From NCBI RefSeq assembly GCF_007565055.1, contig NC_044561.1, positions 26,816,114 to 26,880,113 on the forward strand: a DNA stretch of 64,000 nt, given 5' to 3'. Source of the DNA: Rhinopithecus roxellana (taxonomy: Eukaryota > Chordata > Mammalia > Primates > Cercopithecidae). Positions 21,341 through 34,226 of the stretch are shown here, piece after piece; position 1 is the first letter of the stretch; the number at the start of each line of letters is the position of its first letter. Below the pieces are notes generated by a model. It was not told the DNA's origin. It ran no database searches and saw only the letters and a list, made by a program, of their open reading frames with translations. A program made the position numbers and the translations under genes.

Positions 21341-22393
21341 AGGTAGACCTACAGGTAAAGCAGACACAAGGGAAGGAGCCTGGTCTGGTATCCAGCAGCT
21401 CACATCAAAACGGCGCTGTGAGGTTGCCTATTCCATGTTCTGGCTGTGGCTTGTGAAGGCAGCAAGACTCCCAGCTGCCCCACCAGGCTGCCTTGAGCCG
21501 AGACAGACTTGCAGAAAATTGGGCCAATCCAGGTTGGCCTGAAGTCAAGTTGGAACATGAGCAGGAAGTGACAAAAGCTTCCCTGGAATTAAATGCTATT
21601 TAGATTGTGTTTCCAGTGCCAAGAAAGAGCTGGCCTCAAAATGGAGCAGAGTCATTTTTACCAAATAAATGATGGGAATGTCATCCCCTGGGACAGTTAG
21701 AAAATCTCCTTGGCATCTGGTTTTAATTATAATATCTGCTCACTATCATTCCCAAGACAGTATCTCCCAAAATTCCAAGATATAATTTCTATTCTTTCAT
21801 TGAACAAATATTTGCTAAACGCTTACACCCTAACAGACACTATACAAGGTACTTAGGAAACAAGGAGACATTAGACATGTGCGAACAAGAAGCTGTGTGC
21901 AGGAAAAGACCCTGTGCCACGTACTGCCAAGGGAGTTGTGGAATCCCTTGCCGAGGACCCCTCTCCTGGCACCTCCAACTCCATGCTGAGTCCTCCAGGA
22001 GGATAGCCACCATTTCTTCCTCCCCAACCAGTCATTGGTCTGTGCCATTCCCATATCAGGCTGCAGGTGGACGGGAGGCTTCTTAGGGAACCAAGGGGAA
22101 GGTGAACAGGCACTGGCCCCAGCCTGAGCCTCACAGCCCCACGGAGTCACAACCTCCCTGGCTGGGGAGCCTGTAGGTATACACTGACCTTCGCCATGAT
22201 CTCTCAGGAATTGAAGCCAGTGTTTTCCAAAGAGGATTCCACACAGGCATTATTCCTGCAAAATGACCTAATGGGGGGAAAATACAGGTATCTGAGAGTG
22301 AGGGAAGTGAGAAAGAGGAAGCTTCATGCCTCAGCAACGGATACACAACGTCTTCATTCAATGACCCATTGGACTTCCTAGGAGTTATTTAGT
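21341..22393. other. mostly unassigned sequence with a short L2/MIR-like relic
   Basis: No gene is recognised. About 21798-21880 ('cattgaacaaatatttgcta', 'cttacaccctaacagacact') looks like the reversed 3' end of L2 or MIR3. Confidence 0.4.
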
Positions 22394-22410
22394 AGAATTA
22401 AGTGGCTGAG

Positions 22411-22730
22411 CTGGGTGTGGTGACTCATGCCTGTAATCCCAGCACTTTGTAAGGCTGAGGTGGGTGGATCACCTGAGGTCAGGAGTTTGAGACCAGCCTG
22501 GCCAACATGGGGAAACCCTGTCTCTACTAAAAATACAAAATCAGTCAGGCGTGACAGTGCGCACCTGTAATCCCAGCTACTCGGGAGGCTGAGGCAGGAG
22601 AACTGCTTGAACCCGGGAGGCGGAGGTTGAAGTGAGCCGAGATGGCACCATTGCACTCCAGCCTGGGCAACAAGAGCGAAACTGCATCTCAAAACAAACA
22701 AACAACAAACAAAGAAGCAAACAACAACGA
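22411..22730 (+). mobile_element. Alu SINE (S-like)
   Basis: A full-length Alu ends in an (aaac)n-type tail. Flanking repeats 'agaattaagtggctgag' (22394-22410) and 'agaataaagtggctgag' (22731-22747) differ by one base and mark the target duplication. Confidence 0.96.
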
Positions 22731-22747
22731 AGAATAAAGTGGCTGAG

Positions 22748-23285
22748 ACTGTGAGCAACTCTTTGCTTTAACCCTCCATTCTCCACACTCACGTGGCTGT
22801 GGGTGCTTCCAGGCCTCCTCTGCTGGCCTCTCCCGGGGCTCTCACCTGACGCACCTGTGAGGCAGCCTGGAAAGGTACCTGCATATTGGAAACCAAAAGG
22901 AGAAGACAACTGTGGAAATAAAGTTGAAAGGGCAATTTGAGGAGAACATCCTCAATCGAGCCGGAAGAGACTTGTAGCAATGTCATCAGATGCAAACATA
23001 CCACCCTTGGTTGGACTCTGACCCGGGACCAGGTCGCCCGAGTCTCCCTATGCCCAGTCAGCCACAAGTACGTGTGAGGAGCGGGTGTGCCGTGCTACTC
23101 AGAATCCACACAGGTAGACAGAGGCTGAACTTGCCTATCACTTGCTGGGACAGTTCCAGCTCACATGAGAGGAGAGAGTAAAGGCTGGACACTCCGAGGT
23201 AAAACATGCGCTGAGCCAGGCGTGGGGGAGGGAGCTGGTGTGAGCCACCTTTATCGATGCGTGCACTGACCATGCAGCAAGGCTT
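22748..23285. other. unassigned sequence
   Basis: No recognised repeat or gene, and no familiar motif in the short frames. Confidence 0.4.
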
Positions 23286-23460
23286 CTGTCCGTTGGATCT
23301 AGTCCTCATGACAGCCCTGTGAAGTCACATCACCCTCAACGGTAGAGATCTCGGATTTAGGGATTAGGAATATAGGGTTCAGAGAGGTCTAGCCACTTCA
23401 CTAAGGTCACATCAGAAGCAGCTGGGAGCCAGGGTTTGCCTGACTCCTACCAGGTCTCTC
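23286..23460 (-). mobile_element. MIR SINE
   Basis: The reversed MIR landmarks 'cctcatgacagccctgtgaa', 'gttcagagaggtctagccac', 'ctaaggtcacatcagaagca' and 'agccagggtttgcctgactc' appear in order. Confidence 0.72.
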
Positions 23461-25235
23461 TTCTGCAAGCTGCAACCAAGGTGGGAGAGGATGGGGCAGT
23501 AAGATACGGGTAAGACTGTGGGACCAGAAAGGAACTGAAGCCGTTGTCAGTCTGCAAGAAAGATATGGCTGTTCCTGTGGTGGAACTGAGCCAGTTGCCC
23601 CCAGGGTCAGGGGAGGTGGGTAGAGAAAAAAGAACCCTCAGAGGCAAGCAGGCTGGGAAAAATCAGAGGTCTGGGTGACAGCTCTGCCCAGACATCTGCT
23701 GGGGCCAAGCTGGGGTGGGCAGGGAGTTTCACATCAAATCAGCAGACGAGAGGTCTAGGGAGGTTCTGGGGAAGAAGGAGGCAAAGGCCAGGCAGGTGAA
23801 GTTCCCATCTCAGGAGCAACGAAGCAGGAAGTTCAGTGTAATGAAAACACAGAGGAAGGATTTAATTCCCAACTCCATGTACTTCAGAACTACAGGAATT
23901 AAATTACAACCCTGCACTGAGAATATACCAGCTGATAACAGTGAGAGCAGGGCAGGTGCCCCAGGCCCTGCAGTTTCGGGTACAGCACCCAGGCATACCC
24001 AGAAATCCCAGCTCAGGAGCTCCCAGGCCCTCCAGTGGGGCATTGGTCTGAATAAAACACTTATGCCATGGACCTGGCCTCTCTTTCAAGGAGAGGCTGC
24101 ACCTGCTCAAATTCACAAATGGGCCCACAGAAGCTGAACAGCAAGCTGCTTTGCCTCCTTGCCTAGAATGGGTGTGTGGATGCCAGCCTCCCTGTGATGT
24201 CACAGGACCAGCACCCGGCCAAACGGTGCTTCAGTTTTGCAGGTTTTCATGGCTGAAACTGCTGACCCAGAGTGGGCATCGTACAAATCAGACGTGTCCT
24301 GGAGAGACCAGCTAAGAAGAAATGGGAAAGAGGAGTGCTGCAGGGATGGGAGGCGCATCTTGCATTTTGTTAAGATATGGCTACGGAGATGCATCTTTAC
24401 ATTTTCATTAAAAAATCAATAAGTCAATTCATAATTATTGACTTTCATTCCAGTACACCCTTTCCAACATCTTTTCAGAGAACTGACCTCATTTGGCCCT
24501 TGTTGAAGGGACTGCTGGTTTCAGCACTGACAGGTCAACAACTTGGAAGTTGTCACTCCTTCCCCTACGAGAAGAAAAAACAGAACATACTGAAAATGAA
24601 TACCTTTTTTTAGGACCCTTGGAGAGTGCAGGTCATAGGGCAAACTGCCTCCCTGAGATCTGGAGTGATGGCTCTATCCTGCGAGCCAAAAGCACCATGA
24701 GCTGACTTGGAACAGACCCCACGGCAGCTACACACTGGTAGGGGTATCTCAGTGGTCATTTCGACAAACTGCTGAAGGCAGAGTGAGGACGAGTGTGAGA
24801 ATGAGAAACTCCTCAGGGCCACTGTCTTAGGAACGGCACTCTCTCATGAGTGTCACATCCACGGAGCCCCCTGGGTTCTTGGGGTGCAGATCCAAGGTGG
24901 GTCCCCACACATCTATGGCATGGAAGAAAGGAGCTCTTGTGAAATGTGTCCAGAGCATACTTCATCACTAGGACTGTAATCCAGCCAGGAAGACTCTCAG
25001 AGCCTCCTCCGATGTGAGGAGAAAGAAATTCCCCAATTACAGCCCCCTCCAGACTTGAGAAAGGCCACACACCAGAGAAACGGATCCACTAAAAGCCTGA
25101 GATTTAATTGTAAAATTACACAGTGCTTCTCTTCTCCACCAACAGGGCCCCAGTAGAGCATCAGGGCATTACAGTGGAAAGGGCTTCAAGGCAGAGGCTG
25201 TCTCTGAAGAAGTGTATGTAAGGAAGTCCCTGCTC
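23461..25235. other. unassigned low-repeat sequence
   Basis: About 1.8 kb without a recognised repeat. A 140-codon open frame at 23715-24137 (plus) starts with ATG but resembles no protein known to me and lacks domain-like segments. I do not call it a gene. Confidence 0.35.
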
Positions 25236-25609
25236 TAGAGGAAAAGATAAACAAAGGCACCAGAAAAATTTGAAGGCTCTGGCACCTGGAGCTCCAGTGA
25301 ACATTACATACAAACTGCAAGCCAGACCAACACAAAAGCTCAGATTGGAGTCCTGTTGATTCAGCTCCTATTAATCAACCAACAAGTCCCACTTTCAGCA
25401 AACGACGACAAAATTATTTTGCCTGTTATCAAGAAATCCAGTCTGGAGACAAATCAAACATCAGAATCAGAGTCAGATAGGATACCGATTTTGGAATTCT
25501 AAGAAATTTAAAGTGATTATAAAGTAAGGGCTCTAATGGAAAAGGTAGACATACATGAACAGATGGGTAATGTAAGCAGAGAGATGGGAGCTTTAAGAAT
25601 CAGAGGAGG

Positions 25610-25909
25610 CAGGGCTGTGGTGACTCACACCTGTAATCCCAGCACTTTGGGAGGCCGAGGCAGGTGGATCACCTGAGGTCAGGAGTTTGAGACCAGCCTG
25701 GCCAACATGGCAAAGCTCTGTCTCTACTAAAAATACGAAACTTAGCTGGACATGGTGGCGTGCATCTGTAATCCTACCTACCTGGGAAGCTGAGGCAGGA
25801 GAATCGCTTGAACATGGGAGGCAGAAGTTGCAGTGAGCAGAGAGCGTGCCCCTGCACTCCAGCCTGGGTGACAGAACCAGACTCCGTCTCACAAAAAAAA
25901 AAAAAAAAA
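25610..25909 (+). mobile_element. Alu SINE (S-like) in L1M ORF1
   Basis: A full-length Alu starts 'ggcagggctgtggtgactca' and ends in an A-run at 25893-25909. 'aagaatca' occurs on both sides (25595 and 25917), consistent with target duplication. Confidence 0.94.
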
Positions 25910-26140
25910 AAGAGGAAGAATCAAAAGGAAATATAGGAAATCAAAAACTTGTACCAAAAATGAAGAACGCCTCTGGTGGGTCCAACAGTGGACACACAAA
26001 GAAAAGAATTGGTGAGCTTGAAGACACGTTCACACAAACTCCCCCACCATCCACCACTAAAATGCAAAGAGAAAAACAGTGGGAAGACAAAAACGAAAAC
26101 AGAACATCCCAGAACCACGTGACACTTTCAAAAGGTGTGT

Positions 26141-26493
26141 CTTAGTCTGTGAGGGCTGCTGTAACAGAATATCATCAACTGGGCAGCCTAGAAACAACGG
26201 AAGTCTATTTCTCACTGTTCCGGAGGCTGGGAAGTCCAAGATGGAGGCATGAGCAGATTCCACATCTAGTGAGGGCTTGCTTCCTGGCTCACAGATGGCA
26301 CCTTCTTGCTGTGTCCTCACGTGGCAAAAAGGACAAGGTAGCTGTCTTGAGCTTCTTCCATAGGGTCACAAATTCCATTCACAAGGGCTTCATCCTCATC
26401 TTTCAAAGGACCTACCCTGAAATGAAATCATATTGGGGGATTGGGTTTCAACACATGAATTTGGGGGGAACACCAAAATTAAGGCCATAGCAA
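26141..26493 (-). mobile_element. MLT1-like LTR in L1M ORF1
   Basis: The reversed MaLR LTR order is clear: 'cttagtctgtgagggctgct', 'ctgttccggaggctgggaag', 'cttgctgtgtcctcacgtgg', 'tttcaacacatgaatttggg' and 'ttaaggccatagc'. It is noncoding and interrupts ORF1 of the older L1M. Confidence 0.75.
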
Positions 26494-26855
26494 AGTAACA
26501 TATATGTGTGATTGGACTATCAGAAGGGAGAAAAAGATAACAGAGCGGAAATAAATATATGTCTAAAGTTATGATGGCTGAGAACTTTCCAAAATTAATG
26601 ACAGACTCCCAAACAGATCCGGGGAGCTCTCTGAACAGCAAGTAAGATTTTTAAAAATTACATCTAGGTATATCACATCCATGTTATATTCAATCAGCAA
26701 ACCAAAGACAAAGAGAAGAACTTGAAAGAAGCCACAGAAAAGCATAATACTTTGCCTATATGAGGGCAAGAATAAGAATTCAGCAGACTTTGGAGGAGAG
26801 TGGAGTGAAATCTTCCCAATATTAAAGTGTTGATGTTTAAAAACCCCAACTCTAG

Positions 26856-27124
26856 TCTCTTTCCCTGTCATGCACCACCAAAGATTTTGGTGTCACCATG
26901 GGCTGCCACCCCACCCAGTGTTACTGGTATTGTAAGAAGAAGTCATACACATTCTTACTTCTCCCAAGGTTTCCCTAATGGCAAGGTTCACCTCTTTGAC
27001 CTGGGTCAGAAGAAGGCAATGCTGGATGAGTTTCTGCTCTGTGGCCACACGGTGTCAGATGAATATGAGCAGCTCTCCTCTGGAGCTCTGGAGGCTGCCC
27101 TATTTGTGCCAGTAAGCACATGGA
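26856..27124 (+). pseudogene. RPL10: Processed pseudogene fragment of ribosomal protein L10
   Basis: The segment matches RPL10 mRNA (a 60S ribosomal protein, uL16) from its 5' UTR ('ctctttccctgtcatgcacc') through the start codon at 26898 to about codon 70. The first codons give MGCHPTQCYWYCKKKSY, close to the RPL10 N-terminus. A 2-base loss after about codon 18 shifts the frame, and the next frame gives 'DLGQKKAMLDEFLLCGHT' and 'VSDEYEQLSSGALEAA', near-identical to RPL10. A further 1-base loss follows. There are no introns, as expected of retroposition. The remaining two-thirds of the coding region, the 3' UTR and any poly(A) are missing, and L1M ORF1 sequence resumes at once. RPL10L-type retrogenes are a possible source, but the 5' UTR points to the mRNA. 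Confidence 0.9.
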
Positions 27125-27499
27125 GAGAGAAAATAATATAGGCCAGAAATTCAGACTCTATAAAGAAAGAAACAACATTGGAGAAGGGATAACTGAAGGT
27201 AAAATAGAATACATTTTATGCTTAATTGATTCAAGAAATAACTGTTCAAAGTAATAGTAACCATTTATTAGATTATTATAGTATACGGAATAATAAAATG
27301 GCAAAATAAATGGGAGGAATTGAGAATATTCTAAGAACCTGCACTACAACAAGAAACAGTATAGTGTTATTTGAAGGCAGACTTGGGTTAGTTAAAAATG
27401 TGTATTGAATACCCTAGAGCAGCCAAATTGGAAAAAAAAAAAAAAAAACCTATATTTTTAAAGGAGTATAATAGATAAACTGAGAGAGGAGATAAAATT

Positions 27500-27521
27500 G
27501 ATGATGATGATGATGATGATT
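27500..27521 (+). repeat. (GAT)n microsatellite
   Basis: Seven 'gat' units lie at the tail side of the following minus-strand Alu. Confidence 0.97.
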
Positions 27522-27811
27522 ATTTTGAGGCAGAGTCTCACTCTGTCACCTAGGCTGGAGTGCAGTGGTGCAATCTCAGCTCACTGCAACCTCTGCCTCC
27601 TGGTTTCAAGCAATTCTCATGCCTCAGCCTCCCGAGTTGCTGGGATTACAGGCGTGTGCCACCACATCCAGATAATTTTTTATATTTTTAGTAGAGACAG
27701 GGTTTCACCATGTTGGCAAGGCTGGCCTGAAACTCCTGACCTGAGGTGATACAGCCACTTTAGCCTCTCCCATAGTGTTAGGATGACAAGCATGAGCCAC
27801 CACATCAGGAC
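27522..27811 (-). mobile_element. Alu SINE (S-like) in L1M
   Basis: A minus-strand Alu runs from 'ttttgaggcagagtctcact' to 'gagccaccacatcaggac'. It interrupts the inter-ORF region of the L1M copy. Confidence 0.94.
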
Positions 27812-29379
27812 TAAAATAGAATCTTATAAAATGCTCAGTTCAAAGCACAGAAGGCAAAAAAGAAACAAAGAACAGGTGTATGTAAAATGCAAACATCACA
27901 AACTAGTAAATATTAATAAAATTATGTAAAAATAACTTTAAATGTGAATGGTCTAAATATACCAATTGAAATACAGAGATTGTCAGAGTAGATTAACAAA
28001 AACACAAGACCCAAGTACATGTTATTGCAAGAGACCAACTTTACATACAAAGACTCAGCTAACTTAAAATAAAAGGGATAGAGAATGCTACACCATATTA
28101 ATACTAAAAGAACGCTGTAGTCACTTTATGAATTTCTAAAGCAAACTTCTAAACAAACAACCAAAATTTATCAGTGATAAAGAGATATTATATAATGATA
28201 AAAGCATCAATTCTTCGAGAAGACATAACCATCTTAAAAGTGTGTGTACCTAACGACAGAGTGTCAAAATACTTCAGGGAAAGAAAAGGAAAGGAGAAAT
28301 GGACAAATCCTCTGTTACACTGGAAGACTTCAACAACCCTCTGCCAGCAACTGATAGATCAACCAAGCAGAAAATCTTTAAAGGTAAAGTTGACCTGACC
28401 AGCACTATTAATCAGCTAGATCTCATTGACATGTATAGAACAGTTCATCCAACAATAGCAGCATACACATTCCTTTCAAGTTCACATTTAGTACTCACAA
28501 AGATAGGCCACATTCCAGGCCGTGAACACACCTCAAAGGCTAGGAATCACACAAAATATGTTCGCAGAAAACAAAGGGCTTCCACTGGAAACCACCAGCA
28601 GAAAGATAGCTGAAAAATGCTGAAATATTTGAAGATTAAATAATACTCTTCTAAATAACATGTAAGCCAAAGAAGAAATTATAAACAAACTTTAAAACAA
28701 TTTTGAACTAAATAAAAATAAGATAACATCAAAACTTGTGGGATACAGTAAAATCGGGGATTAAAAGGAAATGCACAGGATTAAATGCATATCGTAGAAG
28801 TTAAGAAAGATCTAAAATCAATCACCTAAGCTCCAACATGAAGAAGCTAGAGAAAAGACTACAACTGAAGCTATAAAGCAAGAACAAGAAAAGAAATAAT
28901 TTTAAACATAGAGCAGAAGTCAATGGAATTGAACCAGAAAAGCAATAAGAGAAAATCAATAAAATTAAAAGTTGGTTCTTGGAAAAGTTTTGCAAAATTG
29001 ATAAACTTCTAATCAGGCTCACCAAGAAACAGAGAAGGACATAAATTGCCGGTGTCATAGAAGAAATAGTGGTCATTACTACTAAACCCAGGGACATTAA
29101 AATGGAAACAAAGGAGATATAAACAACTCCATCTCCACACATCTGACCTTTTAGATAAAATGAGCTGATTTCTTGAAAGACACAAATCACCAAAACCCAT
29201 GCAATGAGAATTAGACCATTTGAATCGGTGTACAGCTATTAAATAAATTAAATCAATAATGCACAACCTTTCAACAGCAATAACAACAGCAATGACAAGA
29301 AAGAAAGCCCAGATAATGTCATTGGTGAATTCTACCAAACTTTTAAGGAAGCCATGATACCAATTATCTACTCACATAG

Positions 29380-29775
29380 TTGATGTATGTCCCCACCCAA
29401 ATCTCACACTGAAATATAATCTCCAGTGTTGGAGGTGGAGACTGGTGGGAGGTGATTGGATCATGGGGGCAGATTCTTCACGAGTAGTTTAGCACCATCC
29501 CTCTAGGTATTATCCTTGTGATAGTGACTGAATGAGTTGTCCTGAGATCTGGTCTCGCTTTCTCTTGCTCCTGCTTTTGCCATGTGACGAGTCTGCTCCC
29601 TGTTTGCTCTCTGCCGTGACTGGAAGCTTCCTGAGGGCTCCTGAGAAGCAGATGCTGCCATGATTTCTGTACAGCCTGTAGAACCATGAGCCAATTCAAC
29701 TTCTTTTCTTATTGATATAAATTATAAACTATCCCATGTTGGTATTTCTTTAAACAATGTGAGAATGAACTACTA
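29380..29775 (+). mobile_element. MST/THE1-type MaLR LTR in L1M ORF2
   Basis: The segment begins 'tgatgtatgtccccacccaa' (a shortened form of the THE1/MST start) and continues 'gtgggaggtgattggatcat', 'ttgctcctgcttttgccatg', 'tgactggaagcttcctgagg' and 'ttggtatttctttaaacaat'. ORF2 of the host L1M reads through on both sides. It is a solo LTR with no coding capacity. Confidence 0.85.
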
Positions 29776-32700
29776 TGGCTACAAAATATTCCTCTTCCAG
29801 AACAGAGAGAAGAAAGCTTAGCTAATTCTCTGAGGCCAGTCTTACAGCAATATCAAAACCAGAAAAAGATGTAACAAGGAGAAAAACTGCAGAGCAAAAT
29901 ATCTTATAACCAAGCTACTTAACAAAATAATAGCAAGTCAAATTCAACAATGCATAAATAATTGTGCAATGTGACTGAGTGGGATTTATCCCAGGTATGC
30001 AAGACTGGTTCAGTGTTTAAAAATCAGTAAGTGCAAATGATTATATCAACTGTCTATACAAGAAAATTCATATGATATTTATTAGTGCTAAATTCGCCAA
30101 ATTCCAACACCCTTTCATGACAAAAACTCTCAGCAAACTAGGAATAGAGAGAACTTCCTCAACTTAACAAGGAATATCTTTTTTAAAAATTATGCCTAAT
30201 ATAACACAGTGGTGAGAAATTGAATGCTTTCTCCATATGATTGGAAATAAGGCAAAAATAAGAGAATGTCTTCTCCTTACACTCTTGTTCAATATCATCC
30301 TGAAACTCCTAGCTAGTGCAGAAAGATGAGTAAAGGAAATAAAAAGTGAGTATATATATCTGAAAGGAAAACATAAAACTGTCTTTATTCACAGGTGACA
30401 TGACATTATTCATGTAGAAAATCCTAAAGAATCAACAAAAATACTGTTGAAACTAATAAGCACTTATAGCAAGGCCACGGGATAACAGATTAATACACAA
30501 AAGTCAGGTGCTTTCCTATATACCAACAATAAACAGCTGTAATTTGAAATATAAAAAATAATATCACTTACAATAACACAATATATAGGTAAATAGAAAT
30601 ACATAGGTATATAACTCACAAAATATATATAGGATCTATATGAGAAAAACTATATAACACAGATGAATAAATCAAGTATCTAAATAAAGGAATAAATATT
30701 TTGTGTTCATGGATTGCAAGATTCAATGTTGTTAAGATAACAATTTTTCTCAAATTGACCTAAAGATTCAACACAATCCCTATCAAAATCCCAGGAAACT
30801 ATTTTGTAGATGTTGACAAACTGATAAAGTTTATATGGAAAGGAAAAAGGAATATAATCATCAATACAACACTGAAGAAGAGCAAAGTTGAGGGCTTCTA
30901 CTTGATTTCAAATCTTACTTTAAAGCTACAATAATAAAAAAAAAAAAAAAAGTGTTTTATTGGCCAAAGAATAGACTCCTCGATCAATGGAACAGAATAA
31001 GGAGTTCACAGAAATATAGTCAATTGATCTTTGACAAAGAGCAAAGGCAATTTAATAAAGAAAAGATCATCTCTTCAACAAATTGTGCTGTAACAATTGG
31101 AAGTCTATATTAAAATAAAATAAACCTAGACACAGACTTTAAAGCTTTCACAAAAATTACCTAAAAAGGGATGATAGATCTAAATGTAAAATTCAAAACT
31201 CTTGACACAGGAAGAAGAAAAATACATAGAAAGACATGGAAGAGGAGGAGGAGGAGAAACGGGCCTAGGAAAAATTATATGAGGTCTTGCATTTGGAGAT
31301 GTGTTTTTAGATACAACACCAAAAACACAATCTAGAAAAAAATTATAAGTTGGAGTTTATTAAAACTAAAAACTTCTACTTTATTAAACGCAATGTTAAG
31401 AGAAGCCACAGACTAGGAGAAAATATTTGTAAACCACAATTTGATAAAGGATGTGTGCCAAAATTTTTATAAAATATGCTTAGAACTCAACAATAAGAAA
31501 ACAAGAACCCCAATTCAAAAATGGGTAAAATGTCTAAGCAGACACGTCATGAAATAAATTGGGCCATGGCAAATAAGCAAAGAAAAAGATGCCGTAGACC
31601 ATCTGTCATTAGAAAGCTGCAAATTAAAACAACAATGTGAACCATGACACATTTATATCAGAATGGCTAAAATTTAAAAAAATGACAATACCCACTGCAG
31701 GCAAAGGTGGGAGTAACACAAACTCACGTATTACTGTGAGTGATTGTACTCGTTATCATGCAAAATGGTGGAACCACTTTGGAAGACAGTTTGGAAGTTT
31801 CTTCCAAAACTAAACACAATCTTACCATCTGATCCAGCAAATATGCTCCTGTTTACCCAACTGATTTGAAAATTTATGTCTACAAACAAACAAACAAGAA
31901 ATACTCATGCAAATGTTTACTGCAGCCATGTTTACAACCACCAAAAACTGGAAGCAAATAAGATGGCCTTCAATAGGGGAAGTGATGGGCAAAATACAGT
32001 TCGTCTATTTAATACCATATTATTAGCAATAGCATAGAAGATGGACTCTCAAGCTGCAAAAAGACATATACAACTCAAATGCATATTGCTGAATAAAAGT
32101 CAGTTTCAAAAGGATCCATATTGTATGACTCCAGTTATGTGGCATTTAGGCAAAGACAAACCTATGAAGGTGGTAAATACATCAGTGATTGCCACAGATT
32201 CAGGAAGTGAGAGTGAGGATTAAATAGGTAAAGCACAGGGTAACTTTTAGGATAATAAACTTTGATGTATAATGCAGTAGTGGTAGATGCTTGACCGTGC
32301 ATTTTTCAAAACCCATGGAACTTTACAGCACAGAGACTAACACGTATATGATACTAAAAAATTACATATATACATATATATGTTCTGTGTATATATAGTT
32401 ATGTGTATATATATAATTTTAAAAAATATCACTAAGGAGATCAAGGAAATCATAGGATGGAATGAAGACTGGCACAATAACTGCACTATAAATGTATAAT
32501 GCAGCCTCATGGAAGAGGATGTCAGAGAAAGAAGCTGATGCATGTAACTTTGGAAGTCAATGGTCAGTGACACTAGAGACAAAAGAAACTGTGCACAGCA
32601 CTGTGCTTTAGTTGACACAGTTGTTTCCCACACAACACGACATAACACCTCCGAAACCACTGTCTACGTATACTGTAATTGAACATTTAAGTAAGGGTTT

Positions 32701-32836
32701 TTTCACTGTTGGAGGTGAGCAAAGGGAGGAGGCTAGAATGGCACACATGGAAACAGACTGGAGTCGGCATGATCAATTATCAACCCTCTTTTCACTTAAT
32801 GTTGATAGAGATGTTAAATATAAGAATATTTATAGG

Positions 32837-33126
32837 TGGCTCAAGCCTGTAATCCCAGCACTTTGGGAGGCCGAGACGGGCGGATCAGGAGGTCAGGAGA
32901 TCGAGACCATCCTGGCTAACACGGTGAAACCCCGTCTCTACTAAAAAATACAAAAAACTAGCCAGGCGAGGTGGCGGGTGCCTGTAGTCCCAGCTACTCG
33001 GGAGGCTGAGGCAGGAGAATGGTGTGAACCCTAAAGGCGGAGCTTGCAGTGAGCTGAGATCCGGCCACTGCACTCCAGCCTGGGTGACAGGGCGAGACTC
33101 CGCCTCAAAAAAAAAAAAAAAAAAAA
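32837..33126 (+). mobile_element. Young AluYR, 5'-truncated, perfect 15-bp target duplication
   Basis: The Alu begins at 'tggctcaagcctgtaatccc', lacking about 11 bases of the 5' end, and carries 'gatccggccactgcactcc'. The direct repeat 'aagaatatttatagg' is perfect at 32822-32836 and 33127-33141. Low divergence marks a recent, Old World monkey-lineage insertion in the 3' UTR of the L1M copy. Confidence 0.96.
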
Positions 33127-34226
33127 AAGAATATTTATAGGTATGTTTATAAACACACATTTCCTTGCTCTCTCAGAAACAATGGCACCCTAGTAGCAAT
33201 GGGATATGCAGTGTCTAGATCTTGGTTTCTGGTACCAGTCTCCTTAAAAGGAACCAAGACTTCTCAAAGAAATATGTCTGATTCTCAGACTGGGGAATGA
33301 TATATAGAAGATGTACTTAGAGCTGTTTATAGTGCCAGAAGGTAAGGAAGCACTAAATACACACTCACACACACACAATGACACAATGATAGGGATACGT
33401 CAAAGGGATGCAGGAGTCCATTGAAAGAGGTCCCCATGGCCAAAACTGATGCATTTGTAGCAACAAAATTAAATAGTATTGGATTAAAATCAAACATGTA
33501 AAATAAATGTGCGTGAGTCGATACTAATGTAAGTAGATGATTGAATAAATAAATACCAGGGGAAGAAGAGGTGAATCTCCCATGCGGAAGAATCTCAAAG
33601 ACTTCGTGTAGATGCTCCCTCACTTATGTCTACATGTACAGCTCCTTTTTCCTTAAGCAAGGATGCACACAGTGACTTCCTACCGAAGATTACAATATGA
33701 GAATGGGGGGAAAGGTAACCACAGTGGAGACACCTGACAAGCACACATTATCCAGGTGACCAAGGTCAGCGTCACCAGTGATAAGTCATGTTGACAGAAT
33801 GTAGGCTTGATGGGATGTGATTAAAATGGAACCTCACCTCTTCGTTTAGTCTTGCCCCACTCAGAACCTCAGTCTAATAATAGAAGCATCAGATACATCC
33901 CAGTGGAGTAGGATTCTGCAGGATGCGTGGCCTTACAACTGCTGAGGCCAACTAAAAGGAGAAAAGTCTGAGACCCGGTCACAGCCCAGAGGAGCCTCAG
34001 GAGCCATGACAGCCGGATATCATGTGGTGTCCTGGGTGAGATCCTGCATGGGATCCTTCAGGTAGGAACTAAGATCTGACTAAAGTATGAACTTTAGGTA
34101 ACAATGTACCAATTCATTTTCATAAATGTACTAAACTATGTATGGTTTAATAATAGGGGAAACTGGGCATGTACATGGAAACTTTTTATACCATCTTCAC
34201 AACATTTTTGAAACTTCCAAATGTTC

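Noticed and set aside
22378..22758. 126-codon minus-strand frame with a membrane-like start
   Set aside because: Almost all of it is the antisense translation of an Alu. Similar frames at 12132-12485, 25593-25892 and 53855-54182 have the same cause.
23715..24137. 140-codon open frame starting with ATG
   Set aside because: No family, domain or splice context is recognised, and a frame of this size is not rare in 64 kb of G+C-moderate DNA.
26827..27141. Functional RPL10-like gene
   Set aside because: Frame shifts after about codon 18 and again near codon 67, and the loss of the remaining coding region, rule out a working protein.
28174..28613. Endonuclease-like open frames
   Set aside because: Residues match the L1 ORF2 endonuclease, but stops and frameshifts break it. 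It belongs to the old L1M copy and is not a separate gene.
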